A DNA stretch of 64,000 bases from Candidatus Faecalibacterium faecigallinarum (GTDB lineage Bacteria > Bacillota > Clostridia > Oscillospirales > Ruminococcaceae): NCBI GenBank assembly GCA_019119685.1, contig DWWN01000035.1, positions 1-64,000 of the forward strand, written 5' to 3'. Positions 21,256 to 30,311 of the stretch are shown here, piece by piece; position 1 is the stretch's first letter, and each line of letters opens with the position of its first letter. The position numbers and the translations under genes were made by a program. The notes under the pieces were generated by a model. It was not told the origin of the DNA. It was given only the letters and a program-made list of their open reading frames with translations, and ran no database searches.

Positions 21256-22098
21256 TCAGCGTGTTTTGCGGCGGTAGTCCCGCGGGGTGCAGCCGTACTG
21301 CTTTTTGAAGGCGTCCTTGAAGTAATTGCTGTTGGAAAAGCCGCTGCGCAGGGCGATGTCAGTGATGGAGTCCCCGGTGGCGGTCAGCTCGTGGGCCGCG
21401 TTGCGCAGCCGGATGAAGGTCAGGTACTCGTGCACCCCGAAGCCCGCCGCCTCCCGGAACTTCCGGCTCAGGTAGTTGGGGCTGAACCCCGCCGCCGCGG
21501 CGATGTCCGCCGCCGTGATGGGTTCGGCGTAGTGCTCGGTGATGAACCGCGCCGCCCGGACGATCTCCCGGTCGGTGGTGTGGATCTGGTCCGGCACGTC
21601 CTGCAGGATGGCGCACACCCGGCAGCAGGCCAGCAGCAGCTCCTGCAGCATGGCCCCCAGCATGGGCGCGGTGTAGCGGTCGGCCCGGCCGTTCTCCTGG
21701 ACCATCCGCTCCAGCAGAGCTTCTACTTTGGCCTGCTGGGCCTCAGGCGCCTGCATGATCTGCACCCGGGCCAGAAACTCTCCCTGCCCCGGCAGGGCCT
21801 GCCGCACCGCCGCGCCCACGTCCTCCGCCCGGAAAAAGACCGCGGCCCGCCGGCAGGGGCCGAACCTGTACCGGGTGTAATGGAAGGTGTGGGGCGGGAT
21901 CAGCAGAAAATCCCCCATGTGCAGGTCATAGATCTCGTTTTCCACCATGTAGCTGCAGGCCCCGGTCTCGACGTAAAACATCTCGTAATAGGGGTGCCAG
22001 TGGTGGGCGGGCATATCGTCTCCCGCAGTGCGCAGACGGCTCTCGGCGTACACCCGGTCGATGCGGGGCCGCGGCTCCCGCCTCCGTCTCTCTCCCAT
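21256..22098 (-). CDS. AraC-family transcriptional regulator with cupin sensor
   Basis: 280 residues from the ATG at 22098 (GGGAGGAG upstream; an in-frame ATG lies at 22116). The N-terminal cupin (about 20-100: HHWHPYYEMFYVETGACSYMV, GDFLLIPPHTFHYTR) precedes two HTH motifs (ITAADIAAAAGFSPNYLSRKF and ITDIALRSGFSNSNYFKDAFKK, about 195-270). Likely a sugar or small-molecule sensor; ligand unknown. Its start lies 33 nt after the terminator-like end of repeat copy A, and 124 nt before the MATE gene. Confidence 0.9.
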   Translation of the reverse strand: MGERRRREPRPRIDRVYAESRLRTAGDDMPAHHWHPYYEMFYVETGACSYMVENEIYDLHMGDFLLIPPHTFHYTRYRFGPCRRAAVFFRAEDVGAAVRQALPGQGEFLARVQIMQAPEAQQAKVEALLERMVQENGRADRYTAPMLGAMLQELLLACCRVCAILQDVPDQIHTTDREIVRAARFITEHYAEPITAADIAAAAGFSPNYLSRKFREAAGFGVHEYLTFIRLRNAAHELTATGDSITDIALRSGFSNSNYFKDAFKKQYGCTPRDYRRKTR

Positions 22099-22130
22099 AT
22101 CTCCTCCCGGGCCCACGGCAAGGGCCGCAG

Positions 22131-22346
22131 ACCATCAAAAAAAGTCCCGGCCGGACGACATGTGCGGACGGTCGGGACACCTACAGGGAAATGCAGCGCA
22201 GAGAGTGTGCGAGCCGCCTTGCGGCGAGTGCGCGGTTCGGCGCTGCATTTTGTCCAAAAGGGGGATATTAGGGGGAAAGGATTTCTGCCGCGCGGCTGCG
22301 CGCAGAAATGGGTTCCCCCTAAAGCGTGACGCTTTTGCGGCACGCT
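22131..22346 (-). repeat. structured repeat copy A (candidate ncRNA family, four stem-loops)
   Basis: Read on the minus strand: stem P1 AGCGTG/CACGCT; P2 AGGGGGAA/TTCCCCCT closing an inner ATTTCTG/CAGAAAT stem; P3 with 11-bp arms (22240-22250 with 22189-22199) holding a small GC hairpin; P4 GTCCCGACCG/CGGCCGGGAC (22144-22178) followed by seven Us. It matches copy B (41339-41547) over its full length, including GATGGT after the U-run. It lies between the plsY 3' hairpin and the araC start, on their strand. The gap 22099-22384 contains nothing else of note. Confidence 0.85.
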
Positions 22347-22384
22347 CAAGACCCCCGCCGCCGGGCAGGGGCCAGTTATGTACA

Positions 22385-23059
22385 TTACTTTTTGACCTGC
22401 CCGTCTTTGCCCTTGCGGCCAAAACGGTACTCCTTGCCCTCGCGGATGCGCTGGAAGTTGGAGCGGTGCATATACAGCACCATCACGGCCATGATCGCGG
22501 CCCCGATGGTGGTGACGGCCAGGTCCCGGCCGGGCAGGCCGGTGAGCAGCCCGTAGCCCAGCGTCAGGAAGGGGTAGCACGCCGCCATCACGATGCTGCC
22601 CAGCGAGACCATGCCAGTGGGGATCAGGCAGATCAGGAAGATGACGAACAGGCAGGGGAACAGGACAGGCTGCACCGCCAGGATGGCCCCGCCGGCCACC
22701 AGGACGCCCTTGCCCCCCTTGAAGCCGAAATAGATGGGTTTCAGGTGGCCCACCACGGCCAGGATGGCCGCCAGGTACACCCCCAGATACTGGCTGAACA
22801 GCTCTCCGGACAGGAAGGTGAACAGCCACCGGCCGATGCAGACGGCCAGAACGCCCTTGAGCACGTCGCCGGCGGCGGTCATGGCGGCGGCCCTTTTGCC
22901 AAAGGTGCGCAGCATATTGGTCATGCCGGCCGCGCCGCTGCCGTGTTTGCGGACATCGTCATGGTAGATGAGTTTGGATACCAGAATACCCGTGTCGATG
23001 CTGCCCAGCAGGTACGCTTCCAGCGCCACCGCCAGGACGATCAGAATATCCATCAGCAT
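22385..23059 (-). CDS. plsY: glycerol-3-phosphate acyltransferase PlsY
   Basis: 224 residues, five or more membrane helices. It transfers an acyl group from acyl-phosphate to glycerol-3-phosphate, the first step of phospholipid synthesis. The family motifs are present: AYLLGSIDTGILVSK, HGSGAAGMTNMLRTFG, and GFKGGKGVLVAGG. Basic C-terminal tail. Start ATG 23059 follows AAGGAGG. It is in the usual place downstream of der. Confidence 0.93.
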   Translation of the reverse strand: MLMDILIVLAVALEAYLLGSIDTGILVSKLIYHDDVRKHGSGAAGMTNMLRTFGKRAAAMTAAGDVLKGVLAVCIGRWLFTFLSGELFSQYLGVYLAAILAVVGHLKPIYFGFKGGKGVLVAGGAILAVQPVLFPCLFVIFLICLIPTGMVSLGSIVMAACYPFLTLGYGLLTGLPGRDLAVTTIGAAIMAVMVLYMHRSNFQRIREGKEYRFGRKGKDGQVKK

Positions 23060-23111
23060 AATTTACCTCCTTTGACCCTCTACGGCCCTTTAGGGCCACG
23101 GTTGCGGTGCC

Positions 23112-23153
23112 CTGTTTTTGCTGCGCCCGGCGCCGCGGGCTTGCAAAAAGCAG
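23112..23153. other. large hairpin between der and plsY
   Basis: CTG-TTTTTGC and GCAAAAA-CAG outer arms enclose GCCCG and GCGGGC. No U-run follows on the minus strand. It may be a processing or partial-termination site within the der-plsY transcript. Confidence 0.4.
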
Positions 23154-23238
23154 ACCGCTGCCCCTGCTCCGCTTCGGCTGTCTCGTCCGCTGGACGCGCC
23201 TCAGCTTCGCAGTCCTGCGCGCGGGGAGCTGCAGGGGC

Positions 23239-24582
23239 TTACACGTCCTTTGCTCCCACCTGACCGGTGCCCCGCTCGCGGACCACCAGACGGATGGGGG
23301 TGTGTTCCAAACTGAAGCTCTCGCGGATCTGGTTGATGAGGTACCGCTGGTAGCTGAAGTGGAACAAAGGCTTGGAATTGACGAAGGCCACGAACGTGGG
23401 CGGACGGGTGGACGCCTGGGTCAGGTAGAAGATCTTCAGGCGGCGGCCCTTGTCCGTGGGGGGCTGGACGCGGGCGGTGGCCCGGGCCAGCATCTCGTTC
23501 AGCACGCCGGTGGGCACGCGGGCGCCGTTCTGGGTGTCCACCTCCCGGATCAGGCGCATCAGCCGGTCGATGTTGTAGCCGGTCTGGGCCGAGATGAAGA
23601 GGATGGGCGCATAGCTCATAAAGCTGAAACACTCGGCGTAGCCCCGGCGCTGCAGCTCCATGGTGTTGGTCTCCTTGCCTTCCACCGCGTCCCACTTGTT
23701 GACCACGATGATGCAGGCCTTGCCCTGCTCGTGGGCGTAGCCGGCGATCTTGCTGTCCTGCTCGGTGAAGCCGACGGTGGCGTCCACCAGGATCAGGGCC
23801 ACCCGGCTGCGCTCCACCGCGGCCAGGGCACGCACCACCATATAGCGCTCCAGCCCTTCGCCGATGTTGGAGCGGCGGCGCAGGCCGGCCGTATCGGTAA
23901 AGATGAACTTGCCGAACTGGTTGTCCACCGGGGTGTCGATGGCGTCCCGGGTGGTGCCGGCCTCGTCGGCCACAATCATCCGGTTCTCGCCCAGGATGCG
24001 GTTGGTCAGGCTGGACTTGCCCACGTTGGGCCGCCCGATGATGGCCACCGGGATGCGGTCCTCCTCCACCACCGTCTCGGAAAAGTCGAGATGGGCGCAG
24101 ACGGCGTCCAGCAGATCGCCGGTGCCGTGGCCGTGCACGGCCGACACAGGCATCACTTCTTCAAAGCCCAGGTTGTAGAACTCGTACATCTCGGCCGGCG
24201 GCTCGCCGACGCTGTCGCACTTGTTCACGGCCAGGATCACCGGCTTGCGGCTGCGGCGCAGCATATGGGCCACTTCCTCGTCCGAGGCGGTCAGGCCCGA
24301 GCGGACGTCCACCACAAAGATGATGCAGTCGGCGGTGTCGATGGCGATCTGGGCCTGCTGGCGCATATGGGCCAGGATGCCCTCGGTGGCCTTGGGCTCG
24401 ATGCCGCCGGTGTCCACCAGCAGCAGCTCGCGGCCCTGCCATTCGCAGGGGGCGAAGATGCGGTCGCGGGTGATGCCGGGGGTGTCCTCGACGATGGCCA
24501 GCCGCTGGCCGCACAGTTTATTGAACAGGGTGGACTTGCCCACATTGGGCCGGCCCACCACTGCGACGATGGGTTTACTCAT
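23239..24582 (-). CDS. der: ribosome biogenesis GTPase Der (EngA)
   Basis: 447 residues with two tandem GTPase domains and a C-terminal KH-like domain. First P-loop GRPNVGKST (about 10-18), second GRPNVGKSS (about 185-193); both have DTAG/DTGG-type G3 and NKCD/NKWD G4 motifs. Acts in 50S subunit assembly. Its start overlaps the end of the upstream gene by 8 nt. Confidence 0.96.
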   Translation of the reverse strand: MSKPIVAVVGRPNVGKSTLFNKLCGQRLAIVEDTPGITRDRIFAPCEWQGRELLLVDTGGIEPKATEGILAHMRQQAQIAIDTADCIIFVVDVRSGLTASDEEVAHMLRRSRKPVILAVNKCDSVGEPPAEMYEFYNLGFEEVMPVSAVHGHGTGDLLDAVCAHLDFSETVVEEDRIPVAIIGRPNVGKSSLTNRILGENRMIVADEAGTTRDAIDTPVDNQFGKFIFTDTAGLRRRSNIGEGLERYMVVRALAAVERSRVALILVDATVGFTEQDSKIAGYAHEQGKACIIVVNKWDAVEGKETNTMELQRRGYAECFSFMSYAPILFISAQTGYNIDRLMRLIREVDTQNGARVPTGVLNEMLARATARVQPPTDKGRRLKIFYLTQASTRPPTFVAFVNSKPLFHFSYQRYLINQIRESFSLEHTPIRLVVRERGTGQVGAKDV

Positions 24583-25930
24583 GGCTTGTTTCCTCCGTTT
24601 TGGGCTTTCTGCGGCGGGAGATGTGCAGGCCGCTGCGCAGCAGGGCGCGGGCTTCCTTGCCGCCGTCGGCGGGCAGGATCTCCACCTTGACCCCCAGTTC
24701 CCGGGCCAGCTCGTCCACCGTGATGCTGTCCAGGAACATATCCCGTTCGCTGCGCAGCATCACTTCCGGCACGCCCAGCACGCCGCTGGTCAGCTTGCCC
24801 CGGCACTGGCTGATGATGTCGGTGGCCGTCACCAGCCCCGCGACCCCCACGTTGCCCCCAAAGTAACAGTTCTGGATGGGGTGGACCGTCACCGAGATCA
24901 TGGGGTATTCCCGGTGCAGCTCCTCCATCATGGCGCAGATCAGGGGGGCGGCCATGGTCCCCGTGACCACATCCAGTTTCTTTTCCCCATAGACGGCGTG
25001 GGGGCGGGCCAGCTCGGCCCGGAAGCTGTCCTCATACAGCCGCCACATCCCCACCCCGTTTTCCAGCTGGGCGTAGTCCTCATAGAACGCAGCCGGCGGG
25101 ATGGGCCGGCCGGCGCAGAGGTACCACTCGTCGCTGGGGTAGACGATGCGGGCACCATAGCGGGCCTTTGCCTGGTCCCCAAACGCCTCCATGATGTCGA
25201 TGACCTCGGCGCTGGTGGCCGCGTCATAGGGCACCTGGGGGTACAGCCCCTGCCGGTAGCCGGTGATGCCGCAGGGCACCGCCGCGATGCTCTGGACCAT
25301 GGGCCCCAGGGCCAGCAGGTCGGTCAAGGTGCGGCGCAGCTCGTCCCCATCGTTCACCCCGCGGCACAGCACCAGCTGGCAGTTGACGGCGATGCCGGCC
25401 TCCACCAGGCGGTATAGATACTTGAGGGTCTCCCCGCCCCGGCGGTTGACCAGCATCTTGCTGCGCAGTTCGGGGTTGGTGGTATGCACCGAGATATTGA
25501 TGGGGGAAATGTGCATCCGAATGATCCGGTCGATCTCATGATCGTGCATATTGGTCATCGTGATGTAGTTGCCGAACAAAAAGGACAGCCGCTCGTCGTC
25601 GTCCTTGAAGTACAGGCTTTTGCGCATCCCCGGCGGCAGCTGGTCGATGAAGCAGAAGATGCAGCGGTTGGCGCAGGAGTGCTTTCTGTCCCCCAGATAG
25701 GTGGCAAAACTGCACCCGAAGTCCTCGCCGGGCTGCCGCGCCACATCCCACTCCCGCATCTGTCCCCCGATCCGCGCGGTCAGGTGGAAGCCGGGGCTGT
25801 CGGTGTAAAACTGGTAGTCCAGCGCGTCGTTCAGCGGGTTGCCGTCCACCGACAGCAGTTCGTCCCCCGGGCTAAGGCCCAGGGCCGCCGCGTCCGAGCC
25901 GGGGGCCACCGTATCGATCTTCATAGCCAT
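24575..25930 (-). CDS. PDZ/radical SAM protein (DUF512 family)
   Basis: 451 residues. An N-terminal PDZ-like segment (residues 1-50: VAPGSDAAALGLSPGDELLSVDGNPL) is followed by a radical SAM-type cluster motif CANRCIFCFIDQLP (C-x3-C-x2-C, about 87-100) and the DUF512 C-terminal domain (about 215-430). The family is conserved beside der in Firmicutes, but its reaction is unknown. Ribosome site AAAGGAGG. Two hairpins upstream (25960-26033) end the rpmF transcript. Confidence 0.9.
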   Translation of the reverse strand: MAMKIDTVAPGSDAAALGLSPGDELLSVDGNPLNDALDYQFYTDSPGFHLTARIGGQMREWDVARQPGEDFGCSFATYLGDRKHSCANRCIFCFIDQLPPGMRKSLYFKDDDERLSFLFGNYITMTNMHDHEIDRIIRMHISPINISVHTTNPELRSKMLVNRRGGETLKYLYRLVEAGIAVNCQLVLCRGVNDGDELRRTLTDLLALGPMVQSIAAVPCGITGYRQGLYPQVPYDAATSAEVIDIMEAFGDQAKARYGARIVYPSDEWYLCAGRPIPPAAFYEDYAQLENGVGMWRLYEDSFRAELARPHAVYGEKKLDVVTGTMAAPLICAMMEELHREYPMISVTVHPIQNCYFGGNVGVAGLVTATDIISQCRGKLTSGVLGVPEVMLRSERDMFLDSITVDELARELGVKVEILPADGGKEARALLRSGLHISRRRKPKTEETSHE

Positions 25931-25995
25931 GGCTGCCGCCTCCTTTCAAAAAGTCCCGCCCTCTTTGCCGCAACGCAGCAAAGAGAGCCTGAAAC

Positions 25996-26033
25996 ACGAA
26001 GAAGGGGAAGGCACAATACGCCCTCCCCTTCTG
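25996..26033 (-). terminator. terminator downstream of rpmF
   Basis: Minus strand GAAGGGGAGGGC / GCCTTCCCCTTC arms (26002-26032) then a TTCG..TTTC tail. A second hairpin (CTCTTTGC/GCAAAGAG) with TTTTT lies closer to the DUF512 gene. Confidence 0.65.
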
Positions 26034-26068
26034 TCATACATCCATGTTGCCACCAAGTAAAATGCAAA

Positions 26069-26248
26069 TCAGCCCTTCTTGATGACTTCCTCGCCCTTGT
26101 AGTAGCCGCAGTTGCCGCAGGCCTGGTGGGGGAGCTTGAAAGAGCCGCAGTTGCTGCACTTCACCAGCGTGGGGGCCTCCAGCTTCCAGACGTTGCTGCG
26201 GCGCTTGTCGCGGCGGGCCTTGGAAAGATGTCTCTTGGGTACTGCCAT
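26069..26248 (-). CDS. rpmF: 50S ribosomal protein L32
   Basis: 59 residues from the ATG at 26248 (GGAGG 8 nt upstream). MAVPKRHLSKARRDKRRSNVWKL is the standard N-terminus. The zinc-binding form: CSNCGSF..QACGNCGYY supplies four cysteines. It follows yceD by 25 nt, the usual yceD-rpmF pair. Confidence 0.97.
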   Translation of the reverse strand: MAVPKRHLSKARRDKRRSNVWKLEAPTLVKCSNCGSFKLPHQACGNCGYYKGEEVIKKG

Positions 26249-26273
26249 AGTTTGCACCTCCTTGGATGGAATA

Positions 26274-26771
26274 TCAGTTCAGCAGTGATTTCAGTACGCT
26301 CAGCCTTGCATCCGGCTGTGCGCTCGGTTCCGGCGCAGCCGGGCAGGAGCAGGGACGTTTGCGCCCGCACTGAGGGCACAGGCCCGGGCAGTCGGGGCTG
26401 CACAGCAGCACCCCGGGGATCTGGAACAAAAACTCCTGGTAAAGCCAGTCGTCGAGGTCGATGCTGCCCGCCGCGTTCAGCGGCAGCTCGAAGTCGGGGT
26501 CGTCCAGGTCCCGTTCCCGCGCCGTCCATTCCGCCTCCACCTTTGCGTCAAAGCTGACGGGGTCGAGGCAGCGCGCGCATTCGCCATGCACCGATGCGCT
26601 TGCCCGCAAAGTCATCCGCACTTCGTCCCCGTCCGCCTGCGCTGTAAAGCTGGCCGTGACGGGCGCTTCGATCCGCGAACCGGCGAAGTCGCGCCCCGAC
26701 AGGTCGCATTCAAACGTCTGCGCCCAGTCTGCGCGGCCGGATGCGATGAACCTTCTCAGGTCAAATTGCAT
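26274..26771 (-). CDS. yceD: YceD-family protein (DUF177)
   Basis: 165 residues. The DUF177 core has GECARCLDPVSFDAKVEAEW (about 63-82) and DLDDWLYQEFLFQIPGVLLCSPDCPGLCPQCG (about 105-135), with extra cysteines (CPQCGRKRPCSC) that may bind metal. The family is linked to 23S rRNA/large-subunit maturation in bacteria and plants and is nearly always paired with rpmF, as here. Confidence 0.92.
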   Translation of the reverse strand: MQFDLRRFIASGRADWAQTFECDLSGRDFAGSRIEAPVTASFTAQADGDEVRMTLRASASVHGECARCLDPVSFDAKVEAEWTARERDLDDPDFELPLNAAGSIDLDDWLYQEFLFQIPGVLLCSPDCPGLCPQCGRKRPCSCPAAPEPSAQPDARLSVLKSLLN

Positions 26772-26872
26772 AGTACACCTCTAAAAAGCTGCCTTGTAAG
26801 TATAGCGCCAAAGGGGGCCCGTGTCAAGCCCCAAATTGCGCACCGGCAGGAAAAATTTTTGTCCCCTGTACC

Positions 26873-26921
26873 GGACAAGGCCGGTGCGCCTTCCGCACAC
26901 CGGCCTGTCCGCTTTCCTTTT
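26873..26921 (+). terminator. strong hairpin upstream of yceD
   Basis: GGACA.GGCCGGTG and CACCGGCC.TGTCC arms with CTTTCCTTTT on the plus strand; on the minus strand a U-rich stretch follows 12 nt later. It separates the P-loop protein gene from yceD-rpmF. Confidence 0.6.
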
Positions 26922-26941
26922 AAGGGGCAAAAGGTGATTTC

Positions 26942-27346
26942 TTACAGGTACTTCTTGACGTTGTGGGGCAGCATGGTCTCGTCGGCGCTGACGGTGACGG
27001 TGACGCGGACGCTGTCGCCGGCGATGGCGGCCATTTCGTCCAGCACCACGCCCAGGCGGTTGATGTCGTGGTCCAGCACCTTGAGGATGCCGTCGATGTA
27101 GATATCGGTGATATCGTAGTTGCTGGCCATCAGCCCTGCGACAAAGCCGTAGAGCATCTCGCCGCCCTGGATCTTATACTCGTCGAGGTCGATGAGGCGG
27201 GCCGACGAAGAAATGTCGTAGGTGAGCTTCATGCCCTTTTCCACCACGACGACGCTGCCCTTACTGGTGCGGACCGATTCATTGATCATATCGATCATAG
27301 CCTTGGTCTTGCCCGAGCCCTTGGTGCCGACAATCAGTCTAATCAT
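26942..27346 (-). CDS. small P-loop protein of unknown role
   Basis: 134 residues from the ATG at 27346 (AGGAGG upstream). Begins MIRLIVGTKGSGKTKAMIDMIN, a Walker A motif at residues 7-14. An aspartate-rich strand (DIYIDGILKVLDHD) could supply Walker B. A small domain with no obvious nucleic-acid-binding part. Similar short ATP-binding proteins occur in Clostridia without a known function. It follows pgi by 69 nt on the same strand. Confidence 0.75.
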   Translation of the reverse strand: MIRLIVGTKGSGKTKAMIDMINESVRTSKGSVVVVEKGMKLTYDISSSARLIDLDEYKIQGGEMLYGFVAGLMASNYDITDIYIDGILKVLDHDINRLGVVLDEMAAIAGDSVRVTVTVSADETMLPHNVKKYL

Positions 27347-27415
27347 AATATAGCCTCCTGTATTTTCCACGCCTCGCGGCGGGGGATTCCGTTTTCAATG
27401 GGGGTCGCTGCCGTT

Positions 27416-28747
27416 TTACTTCAGCTTTGCTTCCAGCTCGGCGGTCAGGCTCTCATAGCCCGGCTTGCCCAGCAGGGCGAACATATTCTTCTTGTAGCTC
27501 TCGACGCCCGGCTGGTTGAAGGGGTTGACGCCCAGCAGGTAGCCGCTGCAGGCGCAGGCGCGCCAGAAGAAGTAGATCAGGTAGCCCACGTTGTAGGCCG
27601 ACAGATCGTCCACGTCGATCAGCATCTGGGGCACGCCGCCGTCGGTGTGGGCCAGGATGGTGCCCTCCATGGCCTTGCGGTTGACCACGCTCATGTTCTG
27701 GCCGGCCAGGAAGTTCAGGCCGTCGAAGTTGCCCTCCAGCTCCTCGATGTAGAGGTCCTTGGCAGGATTCTTGACGTTGACGATGGTCTCGAACATATTG
27801 CGGGTGCCCTCCTGGATGAACTGGCCCATGGAGTGCAGGTCGGTGGAGAAGATGCAGCTTGCGGGGAACAGGCCCTTGTTGTCCTTGCCCTCGCTCTCGC
27901 CGAACAGCTGCTTGTACCACTCGTTCATCAGGGCGAAGTTGGGCTCGTAGCACTCGAGGATCTCGATCTGCTTGCCCTTGCGGCTGAGGATGTTGCGGGC
28001 GGCGGCGTACTTGTAAGCGTCGTTGTCGGGGCTGAGCACCGAGAAGCGCTCCATGGCGTCGGCCGCGCCCTTCATCAGCTCGGCGATGTCGATGCCGGCG
28101 GCGGCGATGGGCAGCAGGCCCACGGCCGACAGCACCGAGTAGCGGCCGCCCACGTCGTCCGGCACCACGAAGGTGGGCCAGCCCTGGCTGTCAGCCAGCT
28201 GCTTGAGGGTGCCGCGGGCGCGGTCGGTGGTGGCGTAGATGCGCTTGTTGGCCTCCTCCACGCCGACTTCCTCCTCCAGCAGCTTGCGCAGGACGCGGAA
28301 AGCCAGGCTGGTCTCGGTGGTGGTGCCCGATTTGGAGATGACGTTGATCGAGAAGCGCTTGCCCTTGCACAGCGCGATGATGTCGTTCAGGGCGGTGGGG
28401 CTGATGCTGTTGCCGCAGAAGTAGATCTTCAGGCCCTCTTCCAGCTCGTTGTGGTAGACGCCCTTGACGGCCTCCACCACGGCGCGGGCGCCCAGGTAGC
28501 TGCCGCCGATGCCGGCCACCACCAGCACGTCGGAGTCGCTGCGGATCTGCTGGGCAGCGGCCTGGATGCGGGCGAACTCTTCCTTATCGTAATCGCGGGG
28601 CAGATACATCCAGCCCAAAAAGTCGTTGCCGGGGCCGGTCTTGGCTTCCAGCTGCTCGTGGGCCGCAGCCACCTGCGGGTAAATGGCGGCGAACTCGTCT
28701 TCTTTGATAAACGGAGTGAGGTGTTTGGTATTAAACGAAACGCTCAT
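27416..28747 (-). CDS. pgi: glucose-6-phosphate isomerase
   Basis: 443 residues from the ATG at 28747 (GGAGG upstream). Interconverts glucose-6-P and fructose-6-P in glycolysis. Motifs: [15 protein letters not shown] (about 75-89), [17 protein letters not shown] (about 131-147), and the C-terminal [16 protein letters not shown] with the active-site lysine. Length matches the short bacterial form. Monocistronic promoter upstream. Confidence 0.97.
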   Translation of the reverse strand: MSVSFNTKHLTPFIKEDEFAAIYPQVAAAHEQLEAKTGPGNDFLGWMYLPRDYDKEEFARIQAAAQQIRSDSDVLVVAGIGGSYLGARAVVEAVKGVYHNELEEGLKIYFCGNSISPTALNDIIALCKGKRFSINVISKSGTTTETSLAFRVLRKLLEEEVGVEEANKRIYATTDRARGTLKQLADSQGWPTFVVPDDVGGRYSVLSAVGLLPIAAAGIDIAELMKGAADAMERFSVLSPDNDAYKYAAARNILSRKGKQIEILECYEPNFALMNEWYKQLFGESEGKDNKGLFPASCIFSTDLHSMGQFIQEGTRNMFETIVNVKNPAKDLYIEELEGNFDGLNFLAGQNMSVVNRKAMEGTILAHTDGGVPQMLIDVDDLSAYNVGYLIYFFWRACACSGYLLGVNPFNQPGVESYKKNMFALLGKPGYESLTAELEAKLK

Positions 28748-28844
28748 GTTCTTGGCCTCCAAACTGTTCCTTTTCCTGTATGGTTCCACGCTGCGGGACG
28801 CGGGCGGGGACCCGTTTCCCGGCGGCGAAGAAAATCTTTATCTA

Positions 28845-28873
28845 AGTGTACCGTCCCGCCCCGATAAAGTCAA
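28845..28873 (-). promoter_or_regulatory. pgi promoter
   Basis: Minus strand TTGACT (28868-28873), 17 nt, TACACT (28845-28850), giving an approximately 90-nt leader. Hairpins at 28908-28922 and 28963-28983 upstream probably end the dacA-like transcript. Confidence 0.75.
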
Positions 28874-28992
28874 GGCCAAAATCCCCCGGATTCATACAAT
28901 TTTAACAAGGCCCATCGGGGCCTGATTGTAAATTCTGGTCATTTAGGTGTCCGCTCCCCTGCCGGGAAGGGCGGCAGGGGGCTTTCCGCGCT

Positions 28993-30213
28993 TCACAGCA
29001 GGCTCTCGAGCATCAGGCGCACCGCCGCGTCGAAATCCATCCGGGCCGCGCCGGCGCCCGCATACACCGGCCAGGAGCCAACCTTGGCGCCGCCGGCCTG
29101 CACCGTCACCCGGCCCACCTCGCCGCCTTTGTCCAGCGGGGCCGCCGCCGATTCGGGCAGCTCCACCACGGCGGACAGGGCCGCGGCGCCGCCCTTGGGC
29201 ACCAGCAAACGGTCGGGCAGGGCGCTGTAATCCAGCGGCACGTCGGCCGCGGCGCCGCCTGTCACTTCCAGATAGAGCGGCCGGCCCGCAAGGTCGGGCA
29301 GGGGCGCGGCCTCGTAGTTGGCAAAGCCGTAATCCAGCAGGCGGGTGGCCGCGTCGAACCGCTCGGCGCTGGAATTCGACCCCAGCACCACCGCGATCAG
29401 GTCCAGCCCGTCCCGGCTGGCCGACGCCGACAGGCAGACCCCCGCGCCGCCGGTGGTGCCGGTCTTGAGGCCGGTGATCCCCTCATAGCGGCGCAGCAGC
29501 TTGTTGGTGTTCACCAGCATGGTCTCGCCGCCCCGCAGCGTATCGGTCCAGATGCCGCTGTAGTGCAGCACCTCGGGGCACTCGTTCAGGATGGCCCGGC
29601 TCATCACCGCCACATCCCGCGCGGTGGAGAGGTGGCCCTCGGTGTCCAGCCCGCAGGCGTTTTTGAAGGTGGTGTCCGCCATGCCCAGCTCGGCGGCTTT
29701 GGCGTTCATCCGGGCCACAAAGGCTTCCTCGGTGCCGCCCACCAGCTCGGCCACCGCCACGGCGGCGTCGTTGGCGCTGGACACGCAGATGGCCCGCAGC
29801 ATCTCGTCCAGCGTGAAGTGCTCGCCCGGTTCCAGCCAGATCTGGCTGCCGCCCATGCTGGCCGCGTGCTCGCTCACCGGCACCGGGGTATCCAGGGTCA
29901 GCTTTCCGTCGTGGATGGCCTCAAAGGTCAAAAGCAGGGTCATCACCTTGGTGATGGACGCAATGGGCATACGCCGGTCGGCGTCCTTTTCGTACAGCAC
30001 CGTGCCGGTGGCCTGGTCCACCAGGATGGCCGCCCGGCAGGGCAGGGACAGAGTGGTCCCCTCCTGCGCCGGCACCAGCTGTGCCCCGCCTTCTTGTGCC
30101 GCTGCCGGCAGCGCCGCCGGGCCCAGCGCCAGCCCCAGCAGGCAGAGCGCCGCCGCCCACCGCCGGGCCGCCCGGCGCACCGCATTCCCTCTGCGTGTCT
30201 TTTCAGCCGCCAT
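28993..30213 (-). CDS. D-alanyl-D-alanine carboxypeptidase (PBP5/DacF type)
   Basis: 406 residues from the ATG at 30213 (GGAGG upstream). Signal peptide about 1-40. Peptidase S11 motifs: SxxK as SITK (about 86-89), SxN as SAN (about 145-147), KTG as KTGTT (about 250). The C-terminal beta domain (about 295-380) and the closing amphipathic helix (DFDAAVRLMLESLL) for membrane anchoring are present. It trims peptidoglycan stem peptides outside the cell. Divergent from mtaB. Confidence 0.94.
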   Translation of the reverse strand: MAAEKTRRGNAVRRAARRWAAALCLLGLALGPAALPAAAQEGGAQLVPAQEGTTLSLPCRAAILVDQATGTVLYEKDADRRMPIASITKVMTLLLTFEAIHDGKLTLDTPVPVSEHAASMGGSQIWLEPGEHFTLDEMLRAICVSSANDAAVAVAELVGGTEEAFVARMNAKAAELGMADTTFKNACGLDTEGHLSTARDVAVMSRAILNECPEVLHYSGIWTDTLRGGETMLVNTNKLLRRYEGITGLKTGTTGGAGVCLSASASRDGLDLIAVVLGSNSSAERFDAATRLLDYGFANYEAAPLPDLAGRPLYLEVTGGAAADVPLDYSALPDRLLVPKGGAAALSAVVELPESAAAPLDKGGEVGRVTVQAGGAKVGSWPVYAGAGAARMDFDAAVRLMLESLL

Positions 30214-30282
30214 GCCTCTTGCCTCCATCCGTCAGTTGCGTTTTGTTTGATTGTATGCAGCCGGGGGCGCGGTCATGCCCGC

Positions 30283-30311
30283 TTGCCTTTTGGGGCGGTA
30301 TCCGCTATACT
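30283..30311 (+). promoter_or_regulatory. mtaB promoter
   Basis: TTGCCT (30283-30288), 17 nt, TATACT (30306-30311), about 31 nt before the start codon's leader. Confidence 0.65.
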
